A DNA stretch of 45,794 nucleotides from JADGHX01 sp035760965 (GCA_035760965.1 DASTRY010000085.1:1-45794), one strand, 5' to 3'. Numbered from the stretch's first letter, positions 10,878-19,451 are shown. Notes: a model not told the origin generated them from the sequence alone. A program made the numbers and translations.

Positions 10878-11854
10878 TATTCGTTCTTCACCGGATCGAA
10901 CAAGCGCGGATGCGCGACCCCACGGACTCGTAACGGTTCCAGCAGCGGCAGCCATTCGGCCTGACGGTCGAGAAGTTGCAATGCACCGAGATCTTCCGCG
11001 AGATCTTCCAAGCGTGTGACGCCGATGAGCGCAGTTGTCGCCTTCGCCACGGCGAAGGCGATTGCCAATTGCGCCGCGGTTGCACCGAAGCCCGCAGCAA
11101 TCTCTTCCAACTTCGGCTGCAGCGCGCGAATGCGTTCGCGGATCCCGCCGGCATCTCGTGCGATGTTGCGCTCGCGAGGTCGCTCACCCCGCGCAAATGC
11201 GCTCGGATCGACCCGATCCCGATCGAGATGGCCGGCGAGGATGCCGCCTTCGAGGACGAAGGCGGCGCAAAGGCCAATCGAGTTGCTCGAGAACAGCTGT
11301 AAGTACGCTTCGCTCTCGACGACCTCGCGACGTGCAACGTTGTATTGAAGCTGTACGAGTCGCGGGTGCGATTTTCCTTGCAGCAGCGTCTTCGCCTGAG
11401 CGATCTGCCCCGCTTCCCAGTTCGTGGCGCCCCAGCCCCGCGCAAGGCCGGCGCGTACGAGCCCGTCGATTTCTTCGCAAAAGGCCGCAAGGTCCACGCC
11501 TTCAGTGGGTCGCGAAACCATCACGAGCTCGACGTGATCGACGCGAAGCCGCTCGAGAGACGCTCGGACCTGCTGCTCGAAAGACTGCTGCGGGTAGTTC
11601 CAGAGCCAAAGCTTCAGCGCAAGCTGGTAGTCGCTGCGGCGAATGCCGGCGAGACGGATCGATTCCGCAAACGCAGCTTCGGTGTCAGGCTTGTCCCAGT
11701 AGAAGCCGATGTCGAACAGGTTGATGCCTGCATCGATCGCAGCACGCAACAGCGCGGCACAATCGGACGGACTGAGCCTCGAGAAGGTGTTCCATGAGCC
11801 GAGCGAGATGGCCGACACGTCGACCATCCCGTCCCCGATGGAGCGATACAGCAT
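10877..11854 (-). CDS. Aldo/keto reductase paralogue lacking the catalytic His
   Basis: The 325-residue product aligns along its length with aldo/keto reductases, but the active site departs from the family. Asp48 is present (INLFDIG). The expected Tyr five residues on is Trp53, with Tyr52 one place early. Lys81 is present (LALK). The His of the VDLLLMH motif is replaced by Ser114 (VELVMVSRP). The C-terminal half keeps barrel features such as VQLQYNV and QLAIAFAVAK. It lies 10 bp after the TonB-receptor stop and overlaps the next reductase by one base. It may be a reductase with altered chemistry, an isomerase-like enzyme, or a partner subunit of the intact paralogue; the sequence does not decide. 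Confidence 0.85.
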   Translation of the reverse strand: MLYRSIGDGMVDVSAISLGSWNTFSRLSPSDCAALLRAAIDAGINLFDIGFYWDKPDTEAAFAESIRLAGIRRSDYQLALKLWLWNYPQQSFEQQVRASLERLRVDHVELVMVSRPTEGVDLAAFCEEIDGLVRAGLARGWGATNWEAGQIAQAKTLLQGKSHPRLVQLQYNVARREVVESEAYLQLFSSNSIGLCAAFVLEGGILAGHLDRDRVDPSAFARGERPRERNIARDAGGIRERIRALQPKLEEIAAGFGATAAQLAIAFAVAKATTALIGVTRLEDLAEDLGALQLLDRQAEWLPLLEPLRVRGVAHPRLFDPVKNE

Positions 11855-11864
11855 GCGCCTGCGC

Positions 11865-14138
11865 TCAGAATCGATAACGAGCGATTGCCGATACCTGGCG
11901 GGGCGCGCCAGGCACGTTCAACTGGATGCCAAAGATCGTCGCATTCTGGTTGTAGACGAGATATCGCTTGTCGGTGAGATTCGATCCCTCTACGGCAAGC
12001 TCCAGGCCCCGCAGCGCCGCAGGTTCGAATGCAATGCGTGCGTTGACGAGCGTGTAGCTGTCCTCGAGCGAAGTCGGATCCGCAATCGTCAGGTATTGGT
12101 CGCTGCGATAGCTCGCGTCCGTACGGAACGTCCAATCGCCGATTGCGGCCGTCAGCTTGTACTGAGCGCCCAAAGAGGCGGTCCATTCGGGAACGTGCGG
12201 CAACTTCGTGTCGTAAGTGACGCCCACGACCCCGTTGGCAAGACGCACGAACTTATTGTGCGTGTAACCGACGCCCAGATTGAAGGTCAATCCGGTCGTC
12301 GGACGGAACGTCGATTCGAGCTCCAAGCCATACAACTGAGCGTCTCCGCCGTTTTGCGTCACGTTCACGACGCCGCCGGTCGGACCGGGCACGATCACAT
12401 TCAATTGGATGTCGGTCCAGTCGCTGAAGAACAGCGCACCGTTCAACGTGAGCCGGCCGTCCAGCCAGGTCGATTTTCCACCGAGCTCATAGGTCGATAG
12501 CTTTTCGGGACCGTACACCGGCGTGGGCAGCACTGCCGTCGGATTGCCGAAGCCCCCGCTCTTGAAGCCCTCGGCGTAACTCGCGTAAAGCAGGACGTCG
12601 TCGAGCACACGCCAGTTGAGGCCTACGCGCGGCGTGAACGAGAACCAATCTTCCGAGCGAGACTGAGCGGGAATTGAAACGATACCGAGCTGAGGCAGGA
12701 ACGTTTCGGTCGTGAACGTCTTGTCGTCCCAGTTCGCACGCGCCCCGACAATTGCTGTCAGGGTCGGCGTGATGTCGAATTCTTCCTGCGTGAAGATTGC
12801 GACGCTATCGGATTCGTAGTCTTGTCGGACGATCGTGTCGCGCGCGTCGCTGGCCAGCCCGGTGACCTCGTAAACGCCGTGGAAGCTCTCGCTGAAGCGC
12901 CACCCTCGCCCGTCCTCGCGGAAGTAGAAGGCGCCGGCCAGATACCGGAAGCGATTGTCGAACAGCGCGCCGCTGACTTGAAATTCCTGGCTGAGCTGAT
13001 CGTCCTTGATCTTTTCGTTCGTCGAGGAAATCGTGAACGGAGAGGTATCTCCATCCACTCGCACTTTGGTCTCCAGCGTGCGCCAAGCGCTGATCGACTT
13101 GAAGCTGAAAGCGTCGCTCGGGCTGATCGTAATCGTCGCCGAGGCGCCGCCGATATCGTAATCGTCCTGCAGCGGGCTGCCGCTGTAGGTTGCATACGCA
13201 TCCCGGATCACCCAGCGCGAATCGTAGATCGCGCCTGCGGGAAGTCCGAACGCGGCTGCCTGCACCGGCGCGGCGATGGCGTTGAAGCGCGCCACGAGCG
13301 CGGGCGGTACGGCGTAGAACGAAGTTGCCTGGGACAACAATCCGGTGTTGCGCTGACGGCTGAAATCTCCACGCAGATCCAACTCGGACGTCTCGCCCAT
13401 CTTCACCCGCAAGCCGCCGCGAACGACGACGCGGTCTTCATCGTTCGTGTCGCTGCCGTCGAACAACCGCTTGCCGTAACCGTCCGACGTGAACACACCG
13501 AACGCGAGCTTGCCACCGACGCGATCGTCGACGAGAGCCCCGTTCACGTGGCCCTGCGCATCGAGGCGGCCGTCTTCGCCGAATCGGACGGCGAGGCTTC
13601 CCTCGGTCGGGCCGCTCAGGTTCGGCTGTGAGGTGATGACATTGATCGCTCCGCCGATCGTATTGCGTCCGTACAGCGTGCCTTGCGGGCCGCGCAGCAC
13701 TTCGATGCGTTCGATGTCCGAGATGCTCATGAGCCCGCCGAGGGTGCGCGCGAGATACACGCCGTCGACGTACAAACCGACACCGGGGTCGGTGGGGTAT
13801 GCATAGTCGCCCGTCCCCACGCCGCGGATCCAGGCGGCGTAAGCCGATCCGCCTGCGGTTGGCCGATTCGTTACGGTGACTTCGACATTCGGTGTGTAGT
13901 TCGTGACGTCACGAAGATTCGTCATGCCGCGCTCGACGAGCGCATCCGCGCCGAAGGCTGCGATGGAGAGCGGCGTGTCCTGCAGATTCTGCTCGCGACG
14001 CTGCGCGGTGACTGTGATCTCTTCGAGCCGCGGCTCGTTGTCTGCAGCTTGCGCAGTGCCGGTCATGGGCGTCAGGACCGCACTGACGGCTGCACCCAGC
14101 AACATCGGTCGAGTCACATGCAGATGTTTGACGTTCAT
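11865..14138 (-). CDS. TonB-dependent outer-membrane receptor
   Basis: The 757-residue product is an outer-membrane beta-barrel importer powered by TonB-ExbBD. A signal peptide covers residues 1-31 (cleavage after TAQA). A TonB-box-like EEITVTAQRR follows at 39-48. The plug domain is next (DVTNYTPNV, IRGVGTGDYAYPTDPGVGLYVDGVYL, then RIEVLRGPQGTLYGRNTIGGAINVIT), and the barrel ends in a terminal Phe (IARYRF). This plug type is common in receptors of catabolic clusters in sphingomonads and related bacteria rather than siderophore systems. The ATG at 14138 has a strong GGGGGGAG ribosome site; an open frame to 14474 is antisense overlap with the neighbouring gene. It is 41 bp after the glycyl-radical-like gene. 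It probably takes up the cluster's substrate. Confidence 0.94.
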   Translation of the reverse strand: MNVKHLHVTRPMLLGAAVSAVLTPMTGTAQAADNEPRLEEITVTAQRREQNLQDTPLSIAAFGADALVERGMTNLRDVTNYTPNVEVTVTNRPTAGGSAYAAWIRGVGTGDYAYPTDPGVGLYVDGVYLARTLGGLMSISDIERIEVLRGPQGTLYGRNTIGGAINVITSQPNLSGPTEGSLAVRFGEDGRLDAQGHVNGALVDDRVGGKLAFGVFTSDGYGKRLFDGSDTNDEDRVVVRGGLRVKMGETSELDLRGDFSRQRNTGLLSQATSFYAVPPALVARFNAIAAPVQAAAFGLPAGAIYDSRWVIRDAYATYSGSPLQDDYDIGGASATITISPSDAFSFKSISAWRTLETKVRVDGDTSPFTISSTNEKIKDDQLSQEFQVSGALFDNRFRYLAGAFYFREDGRGWRFSESFHGVYEVTGLASDARDTIVRQDYESDSVAIFTQEEFDITPTLTAIVGARANWDDKTFTTETFLPQLGIVSIPAQSRSEDWFSFTPRVGLNWRVLDDVLLYASYAEGFKSGGFGNPTAVLPTPVYGPEKLSTYELGGKSTWLDGRLTLNGALFFSDWTDIQLNVIVPGPTGGVVNVTQNGGDAQLYGLELESTFRPTTGLTFNLGVGYTHNKFVRLANGVVGVTYDTKLPHVPEWTASLGAQYKLTAAIGDWTFRTDASYRSDQYLTIADPTSLEDSYTLVNARIAFEPAALRGLELAVEGSNLTDKRYLVYNQNATIFGIQLNVPGAPRQVSAIARYRF

Positions 14139-14179
14139 GGTGTCTCCCCCCCTTTCCCCTTTTCGGAAAAATCTAGTCG

Positions 14180-16603
14180 CTATGCCGACCCCAGTACGCC
14201 TGCAACTTGAGCCCGATGGACGAGCTCCTCCTGAACCTGCGGCGAGAGCTGCGTGAAATAGGCGCTGCAGCCGCCGAGGCGGACGATCAGATCCGAGAAT
14301 GCCGCGGGATTCTTCTGTGCAGCGCGCAGCGTCTCTACATTGAGGACGTTGAACTGAACATGCTTGCCGCCACTGGAGAAGTATTCGCGCACGGTTCTCG
14401 CTACGTTGCGTATGTCGTTCGGAGTCGCGAACGCTTCTGGGCGCAAACACAGCTCCAAAGACATCGATTGCCATCGGCGTTGATCGATCTTTGCAGCGCT
14501 GCGCAACATGGCCTGCGTACCGGCTCGGTCACGACCGCTCGCCGGCGTCAGCGATTCCGCCGCAAGGCATTCGCCGGCACGACGGCCGTCCGGTGTCGCG
14601 CCGGTCAGCACACCGCCAGGGAAGTTCGCCGTACCGATCGTGATCGCGGCAGGTATGAAGCGTCCTCCATACACTGTCGTGTGCTTGCCCACTTCGTCTG
14701 CCCAGAACGCGTACAGATCGGCAGCGATGAGGTCGACATAGGCGTCGTTGCCGAATTTCGGTGCTTCGAGCGCTAGCGCATGCAGACGCTCTCCGAGCGG
14801 TCCCGCCCAGTTCTCGTTGAGTGCTCGAGTCAGCTCCGCCGCAGTCGCTTGCCGCGTTTCGAACACGATGTACTTGATCGCAGCGAGCGAATCCGCAACG
14901 TTGATCATGCCGATGGGATTGATCGCGGAGCCGTTCTCGTACGGCATCGTCCGGCCGAGGATGTTCTGCGGCGACTTCAATCCGCCTTCCGTCAGCGCCG
15001 TTTCGATCGTCTGAGGAAAGCGTTCCGCGTATGCCTGCATCGTGACGTTGTTGAACTCGCCGTGCAGCGCGATGAAGTGCGCAAGCTGAGTCTTGAGCGA
15101 TTCGACGAACTCCTCGTAGGTCGCGCACTGCTCCAGTGACTTCGTGAGCGGACCGACCTGCATCCCGGTACGCGGATCCTTACCCCCCTGGATCGCAAAC
15201 TCGAGGACGCGCGGTGCCGTGAACATCGGCCACGCGATGGTGCGAGATTGACCTGGAATGTTGACGCCGAGCGAGCCGGCCACGGCGTAGTCGCGTGCGT
15301 CCTCGAGCGGCACGCCCTGATCCAGGAGGTAGGCAATCGTGGATTCGTCGCTGATCAGCGCGGGCAATCCGATGCCTGTCGAGATCAGCTCGAGCGCAGC
15401 ATGAAGCAAAGTGTCGGGCGTGTTCGCATGCACGCGCATCGTCAACGTCGGGTGCGGGGCCGGGCAATCGCGTGCAGCCTCGAGCAACAAGTACGACAGT
15501 TCGGTCGTCGCATCCTTGCCGTCGCGCGTCTGCCCGCCGATCACGCAGTTGTGCCATTTCGCGAGGCCACCGTATTTGGATCGGTGCGTATGCCCGCTCG
15601 TAATGACGATTTGGGAATCTTTGACGCGCAACCATTCGATCAGCTCGAGGACTTCTTCGCGCGTAATGCGGCCTGCCTCGAGATCAGCCTTGTAATAGGG
15701 CTGCATGTACTGATCGAATCGACCGAACGACAGCACACCGGAGGGAAGCACCATCAGCACCATGAACCACAGGGATTGCATGGCCTCGCGGAAGGTGCGG
15801 GCGGGCCTAGCCGGAACCGTCCGGCAAATTCGGGCGAGCTCGAGGAGCTCGTGGCGACGTTGAGGATTCGATTCCCGGACGGCGGTCGATTCGGCAAGCT
15901 CGGCGAAGCGCGCGGCGTAGCGCCTCACAGCGGCAAGGGCAATGAGGATCGCACGCAGCTGATCGACCTTCGCGACTGCAGCGGCGCTGTACAGCCGTGT
16001 GTTCTCGAGCTCTTCTTCGGCTTCGGCGATGAGCGCATCGATTCCCCGATGCAACACTTTCTCGAACTGAAATACGCCGATGATCTGACTGATCTCGTGG
16101 TGGATTCCCCAACCGCAGCCGATCATGCCGCCGGGGCCCCATCCCTCCTCGCGACTGCGAAACGGCGGCAGCACGACGCCGAGTTGTGCGTACGGCCACA
16201 AGCGCTTATCGTCGTACAGCGACGTCATGCGCGCTGTAAGGCACCGCTTGCGCCAGTACTCGTTCATCTCGCGAATCAGAGGGCGATCCCGCTCGGCCAC
16301 GACAAACCCGTTCGCGCATAGCGCGTCGAGCTCCTCGTCGGGCCACGTCGACCACAGACTCGTCAGCTCCACCGCACCGGGCTTGCTCGCAAGATTTCCG
16401 AGGAGCAGATCGTCGGGCTCGATGTAGATGGGGATTTCATCGAGCACGGTCGCGAATGCCCGGGCACATCGAATGATCTGCGGCTCGCCTTCGGACTCGC
16501 GGAACGCACGCGTCACGAGGAGCCCCTTGGCGATGCTGACTTCGAAGCGACAATCCCGAACCGCGTCGAGCGACTTCAACAATCTTTGAATGCGCGGTGT
16601 CAC
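14180..16603 (-). CDS. Glycyl-radical-enzyme-like (PFL fold) protein lacking the active-site Cys
   Basis: The 807-residue product aligns over its full length with pyruvate formate-lyase/glycerol dehydratase-type glycyl radical enzymes: RIQRLLKSL and FRESEGEPQIIRCARAF at the N-terminus, LEDARDYAVAG in the middle, GATPDGRRAGE, and SAYFTQLSPQVQEELV at the C-terminus. The usual GCVE at the thiyl-radical site is here G-S-L-G: Ser444 replaces Cys and Gly446 replaces Glu. The TCG codon for Ser is at 15272-15274. The glycyl-radical loop, normally R-V-[SA]-G-Y, reads RLGGC (775-779): the radical Gly778 is kept but Tyr is Cys. No radical-SAM activase is encoded in the element. It starts with GTG behind GGAGA and heads the operon. 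Standard radical chemistry is doubtful; real function unknown. Confidence 0.9.
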   Translation of the reverse strand: MTPRIQRLLKSLDAVRDCRFEVSIAKGLLVTRAFRESEGEPQIIRCARAFATVLDEIPIYIEPDDLLLGNLASKPGAVELTSLWSTWPDEELDALCANGFVVAERDRPLIREMNEYWRKRCLTARMTSLYDDKRLWPYAQLGVVLPPFRSREEGWGPGGMIGCGWGIHHEISQIIGVFQFEKVLHRGIDALIAEAEEELENTRLYSAAAVAKVDQLRAILIALAAVRRYAARFAELAESTAVRESNPQRRHELLELARICRTVPARPARTFREAMQSLWFMVLMVLPSGVLSFGRFDQYMQPYYKADLEAGRITREEVLELIEWLRVKDSQIVITSGHTHRSKYGGLAKWHNCVIGGQTRDGKDATTELSYLLLEAARDCPAPHPTLTMRVHANTPDTLLHAALELISTGIGLPALISDESTIAYLLDQGVPLEDARDYAVAGSLGVNIPGQSRTIAWPMFTAPRVLEFAIQGGKDPRTGMQVGPLTKSLEQCATYEEFVESLKTQLAHFIALHGEFNNVTMQAYAERFPQTIETALTEGGLKSPQNILGRTMPYENGSAINPIGMINVADSLAAIKYIVFETRQATAAELTRALNENWAGPLGERLHALALEAPKFGNDAYVDLIAADLYAFWADEVGKHTTVYGGRFIPAAITIGTANFPGGVLTGATPDGRRAGECLAAESLTPASGRDRAGTQAMLRSAAKIDQRRWQSMSLELCLRPEAFATPNDIRNVARTVREYFSSGGKHVQFNVLNVETLRAAQKNPAAFSDLIVRLGGCSAYFTQLSPQVQEELVHRAQVAGVLGSA

Positions 16604-16637
16604 TGTTCTCCGGTTTCGCGCGAGCGCGTCCCCCTAT

Positions 16638-16650
16638 TTCGCCGGCCGAA
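16638..16650. promoter_or_regulatory. LysR-type operator candidate (T-N11-A)
   Basis: TTCG-CCGGC-CGAA is a perfect interrupted palindrome of T-N11-A form, embedded in CTA...TAG. It lies midway in the 89-bp gap between the divergent glycyl-radical-like gene and lysR, exactly where LysR proteins bind to control their divergent target and themselves. A possible lysR -10 (TAATAA, 16678-16683) lies downstream. Confidence 0.6.
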
Positions 16651-16692
16651 TGCTAGGCGACGAGCCGACGCGGCCGGTAATAAACTGAGATC

Positions 16693-17631
16693 ATGTCGAA
16701 CATGCAGAACGCGAATATTGCGAAGCTGGAATTGCGGGCGCTGCTCGCGCTCGAAGCCCTGCTACGCGATCGCAGCGTCAACAAGGCTGCGCAGCGCGTG
16801 GGCCTGAGTCAGCCGGCGATGAGCCACATGCTGGCGCGCCTTCGCAGGACGTTCGGTGACCAGCTGCTCGTGCGGGGTCGAAACGGTTTCGTGCTGACCG
16901 AATACGGGGAGCGCTTGCTCGGCCACCTCGACGAGCTCGCCCCGCGGATCGAGGCGCTCGGCAGAGCCGAGCAGTTCGATCCGAAGATCAGTACGGCCGT
17001 ATTCCGCTGCGCATGCACGGATCACGCAAGCGTCGTGCTCATGCCGCCCCTGATGCAGGCATTCAGTACGGCTGCGCCGCGCGCGATTCTGAAGATTTTG
17101 TCCGTTGCCAGCCGCCACCTCGATCTCGCACGGCTCGAAGCCACGCGTTTCGACCTCGTCGTCGGATGGTTCGATGCATTGCCGGCGGATTGGCATGTGA
17201 AGAAGCTGTTCGACGAAAGATTGGTTTGTATTGCCAGCGCGACCCATCCCGCCATCGGCGAGATGCTCGATCTCGAGACGTTCCTCACGCTCAAACATGT
17301 CGTGCTTGCCCCTGACGAGCGTGAGCTCCAGAACATGGCCGATATGACCCTCGCGGCGCGCGGTCTGAAACGCAATGTCGGCGCTTTCGTTTCGAATTTT
17401 TCAGCGACTCCGTTCGTGGTCGCGGCATCAGAGCTCATCGCGATGGTTCCGTCGACCTTGGCTACCCGATTTGCGCATCTTCCAGGTATACGTTTGCACG
17501 AGCCGCCGAGCGAGTTTCCGACCTACCCTGTGTCGATGGCCTGGCATCCCCGCGTGCATGCTGAACCCGGCCATCGCTGGCTGCGGCAGCTCATCATCGA
17601 CGCGGCGCAGGCGACTGTCGCGCCTGCATGA
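16693..17631 (+). CDS. LysR-family transcriptional regulator
   Basis: The 312-residue product has an N-terminal winged helix-turn-helix (about 8-67; ALLRDRSVNKAAQRVGLSQPAMSHMLARLR) and a C-terminal type 2 periplasmic-binding-like effector domain (from about 95). The N-terminal style (LRALLALEALLRDRSV) and the short pre-core resemble the NodD/NahR/PnbR branch, whose members often sense aromatic or plant compounds. It is transcribed away from the five-gene operon, with a T-N11-A palindrome between, and MFS follows 107 bp downstream. It is very probably the inducer-sensing regulator of the cluster; the ligand is unknown. Confidence 0.93.
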   Translation: MSNMQNANIAKLELRALLALEALLRDRSVNKAAQRVGLSQPAMSHMLARLRRTFGDQLLVRGRNGFVLTEYGERLLGHLDELAPRIEALGRAEQFDPKISTAVFRCACTDHASVVLMPPLMQAFSTAAPRAILKILSVASRHLDLARLEATRFDLVVGWFDALPADWHVKKLFDERLVCIASATHPAIGEMLDLETFLTLKHVVLAPDERELQNMADMTLAARGLKRNVGAFVSNFSATPFVVAASELIAMVPSTLATRFAHLPGIRLHEPPSEFPTYPVSMAWHPRVHAEPGHRWLRQLIIDAAQATVAPA

Positions 17632-17738
17632 TCGATATTCGCGGGCTGCATGTTCGAGATCCATGAATGCCATTGACGCGACCGCGTCGAATCCGATCAG
17701 ATCGCAGTCCGCAGAGCGCGCATTGATTCGGGGGATTG

Positions 17739-19031
17739 ATGACACAGACGCCTCTCGCTACAGCGATAGAGGTTTCTGCAGCACGCCGCTATTACCTACT
17801 CATCTTGCTTGCGCTGCTGAACGTGCTGCTCGTGCTCGACAAGATCGTGTTGAGCGTGCTGCTCGAACCGATTCGCGAGGAGTTCGGGTTGAGCGACGTT
17901 CAGCTCGGCGCGCTCATGGGGCTGGTGTATGCGATCTTCGTGGGTAGCGCTGGGTTGCCTCTGGGCGTCCTAGCGGATCGAACGAATCGTCGCAACCTTG
18001 CGGCAATCTGTCTTGCCGCCTGGTCGGCAATGACAATGGCATGCGCGGGGGCCCAAAACCTCTGGCACTTGATTCTGGCCCGAATCGGCGTTGGCATCGG
18101 CGAAGCCGGTGGTGGGCCAGCCGCCGTGTCGATGATTGCCGATACGTTCGAGCCGCGCCGGCGTGCAACGGCGATGGCGGTATTCGCATCTGGTACTCAG
18201 ATCGCAGCGCTCGTAAATCTCACCTACGCCACATATATCGCGCACGCATTCGGATGGCGTGCTGCTCTGATTGCAGTTGCCGTTCCTGGTTTGGTACTGG
18301 CGTTACTGCTCGTGCTCACGGCCCGGGAGCCGCCTCGCGGCCTCTCCGACCAGACCCGGAAAGCGATTGCAGCGCCTCCGTTTCGGGAGACGCTGAGCTA
18401 CATCTGGCAGCAACGCTCTCTGCGGCATCTCTTGTTCGGCGCAACGCTCTGTTACATCGTCGTAGCAGGTATGGGTTCGTGGCATTTCACCTTTCTGGTC
18501 AGGAGCCACGACTTGCGCCTGCATGAAGTGGGACCGCTGCTCGGAATCGGGATCGCCGTGCTCGGCATTTTGGCGAACGTTTCGTCCGGCGCGCTCTCCG
18601 ACTTTCTCGGTGCGCGAGACGACCGCTATCGGACTTGGTTCATTGCGCTCGGCGCCCTGCTCGCGCTCGGTATCGGCTCGTGGTCGATCCTCACTGCTCA
18701 TCCGAACGGAGCGCTCGCGGGAGTCATCGTCTTCGCGGCAACGGTGACGTTCTGGTTCCCGACGGTGGCGGCGCTCACCCAGAGTCTCGTGCAAATCCGG
18801 ATGCGGTCGGCGATCGCAGGCCTGTTGTTCCTGCTGTCGAACCTCATCGGCTACGGAATCGGCCCATTGTTGATCGGTGCGATCAGCGATGCGTTGACGG
18901 CAGCATTCGGCCGTGAGTCGCTACGCCTTGCAATGCTCTGCGCGCTTTCGCTGTTGGCTTGGGGAGCCCTGCACTTCTTTCTGGCAAGTCGAGAGCTACG
19001 CTCGAACCTGGCAGTGGCCCAGCAAGATTAA
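17739..19031 (+). CDS. Major facilitator superfamily transporter
   Basis: The 430-residue product is an inner-membrane MFS carrier with about 12 predicted helices. Helix 1 starts at YYLLILLALLNVLLVLDKIVLS. The signature loop between helices 2 and 3 is GLPLGVLADRTNRRNLAAICL, and helix 4-5 has the RIGVGIGEAGGGPAAVSMIAD motif typical of the spinster/anion-cation symporter-like MFS proteins of catabolic clusters. The ATG at 17739 follows a GGGGGA ribosome site; an adjacent in-frame TTG is less likely. Together with the TonB-dependent receptor it would move substrate from the periplasm to the cytoplasm. Its 3' end abuts the integrase remnant on the opposite strand (overlap 18996-19031). Confidence 0.93.
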   Translation: MTQTPLATAIEVSAARRYYLLILLALLNVLLVLDKIVLSVLLEPIREEFGLSDVQLGALMGLVYAIFVGSAGLPLGVLADRTNRRNLAAICLAAWSAMTMACAGAQNLWHLILARIGVGIGEAGGGPAAVSMIADTFEPRRRATAMAVFASGTQIAALVNLTYATYIAHAFGWRAALIAVAVPGLVLALLLVLTAREPPRGLSDQTRKAIAAPPFRETLSYIWQQRSLRHLLFGATLCYIVVAGMGSWHFTFLVRSHDLRLHEVGPLLGIGIAVLGILANVSSGALSDFLGARDDRYRTWFIALGALLALGIGSWSILTAHPNGALAGVIVFAATVTFWFPTVAALTQSLVQIRMRSAIAGLLFLLSNLIGYGIGPLLIGAISDALTAAFGRESLRLAMLCALSLLAWGALHFFLASRELRSNLAVAQQD

Positions 19032-19340
19032 TGATCGTGCTGATGATGCGCGTCCGGGTGGTGCGAAGCATTGCGCGGCCGGTATAGGCCGATCGCTTGC
19101 CTCGCGCGTGCCGCTCCGCGCTTCAGTAAGCGACATCTCCGCGGTGCGTGCGAAGCGCCGGCGTTCATCGCCGAGCCGGACGAAATACTGGCGCGTGACA
19201 TCACCGTTCTTCTTCGGGCGCATGATGCAGCATCCGAACCAGGGCTCTGATTCGTGCCGCACGTAGATTGCGGGCTTGTCTGTTGGCGGCGGGATAGTTT
19301 CTAAGTCAGCGAGTGTCCGGCACGTCTTCGGTGCCTGCAT
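18996..19340 (-). pseudogene. Truncated tyrosine-integrase N-terminus (arm-DNA-binding domain only)
   Basis: The 114-residue frame starts at ATG 19340 and reads inward from the right att copy. Residues 24-81 resemble the DUF4102-type arm-binding domain of P4-like integrases: PAIYVRHESEPWFG, then KKNGDVTRQYFVRLGDERRRF and MSLTEARSGTREA, where the family has a strand, a glycine turn, R-rich strand and the L-x-x-AR helix. After about 19098 the family resemblance ends and the frame runs antisense into the MFS 3' end. No core-binding or R-H-R-Y catalytic domain follows. I read it as the relic of the element's own integrase. The domain match is by eye and moderately sure. Confidence 0.6.
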
Positions 19341-19402
19341 GCTGCTAATTGTCGTGCGCTGTGTGTCCTGAGAACATTCGCCGAGTCAGCGAGAGTCGCG
19401 GG

Positions 19403-19451
19403 CTAGCCGGCCAATTTCTTGGCTTTGAAAACTAGCCGGATCATTAGCCGG
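19403..19451 (+). repeat. CTAGCCGG repeats near the right end (possible arm sites)
   Basis: CTAGCCGG occurs at 19403-19410 and 19432-19439 and TTAGCCGG at 19444-19451, with related CTAGCC copies at 8871 and 8888 near the left end. CTAG is a rare tetranucleotide in such genomes. Placement between the integrase relic and the att copy suggests arm-type integrase sites. Confidence 0.4.
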
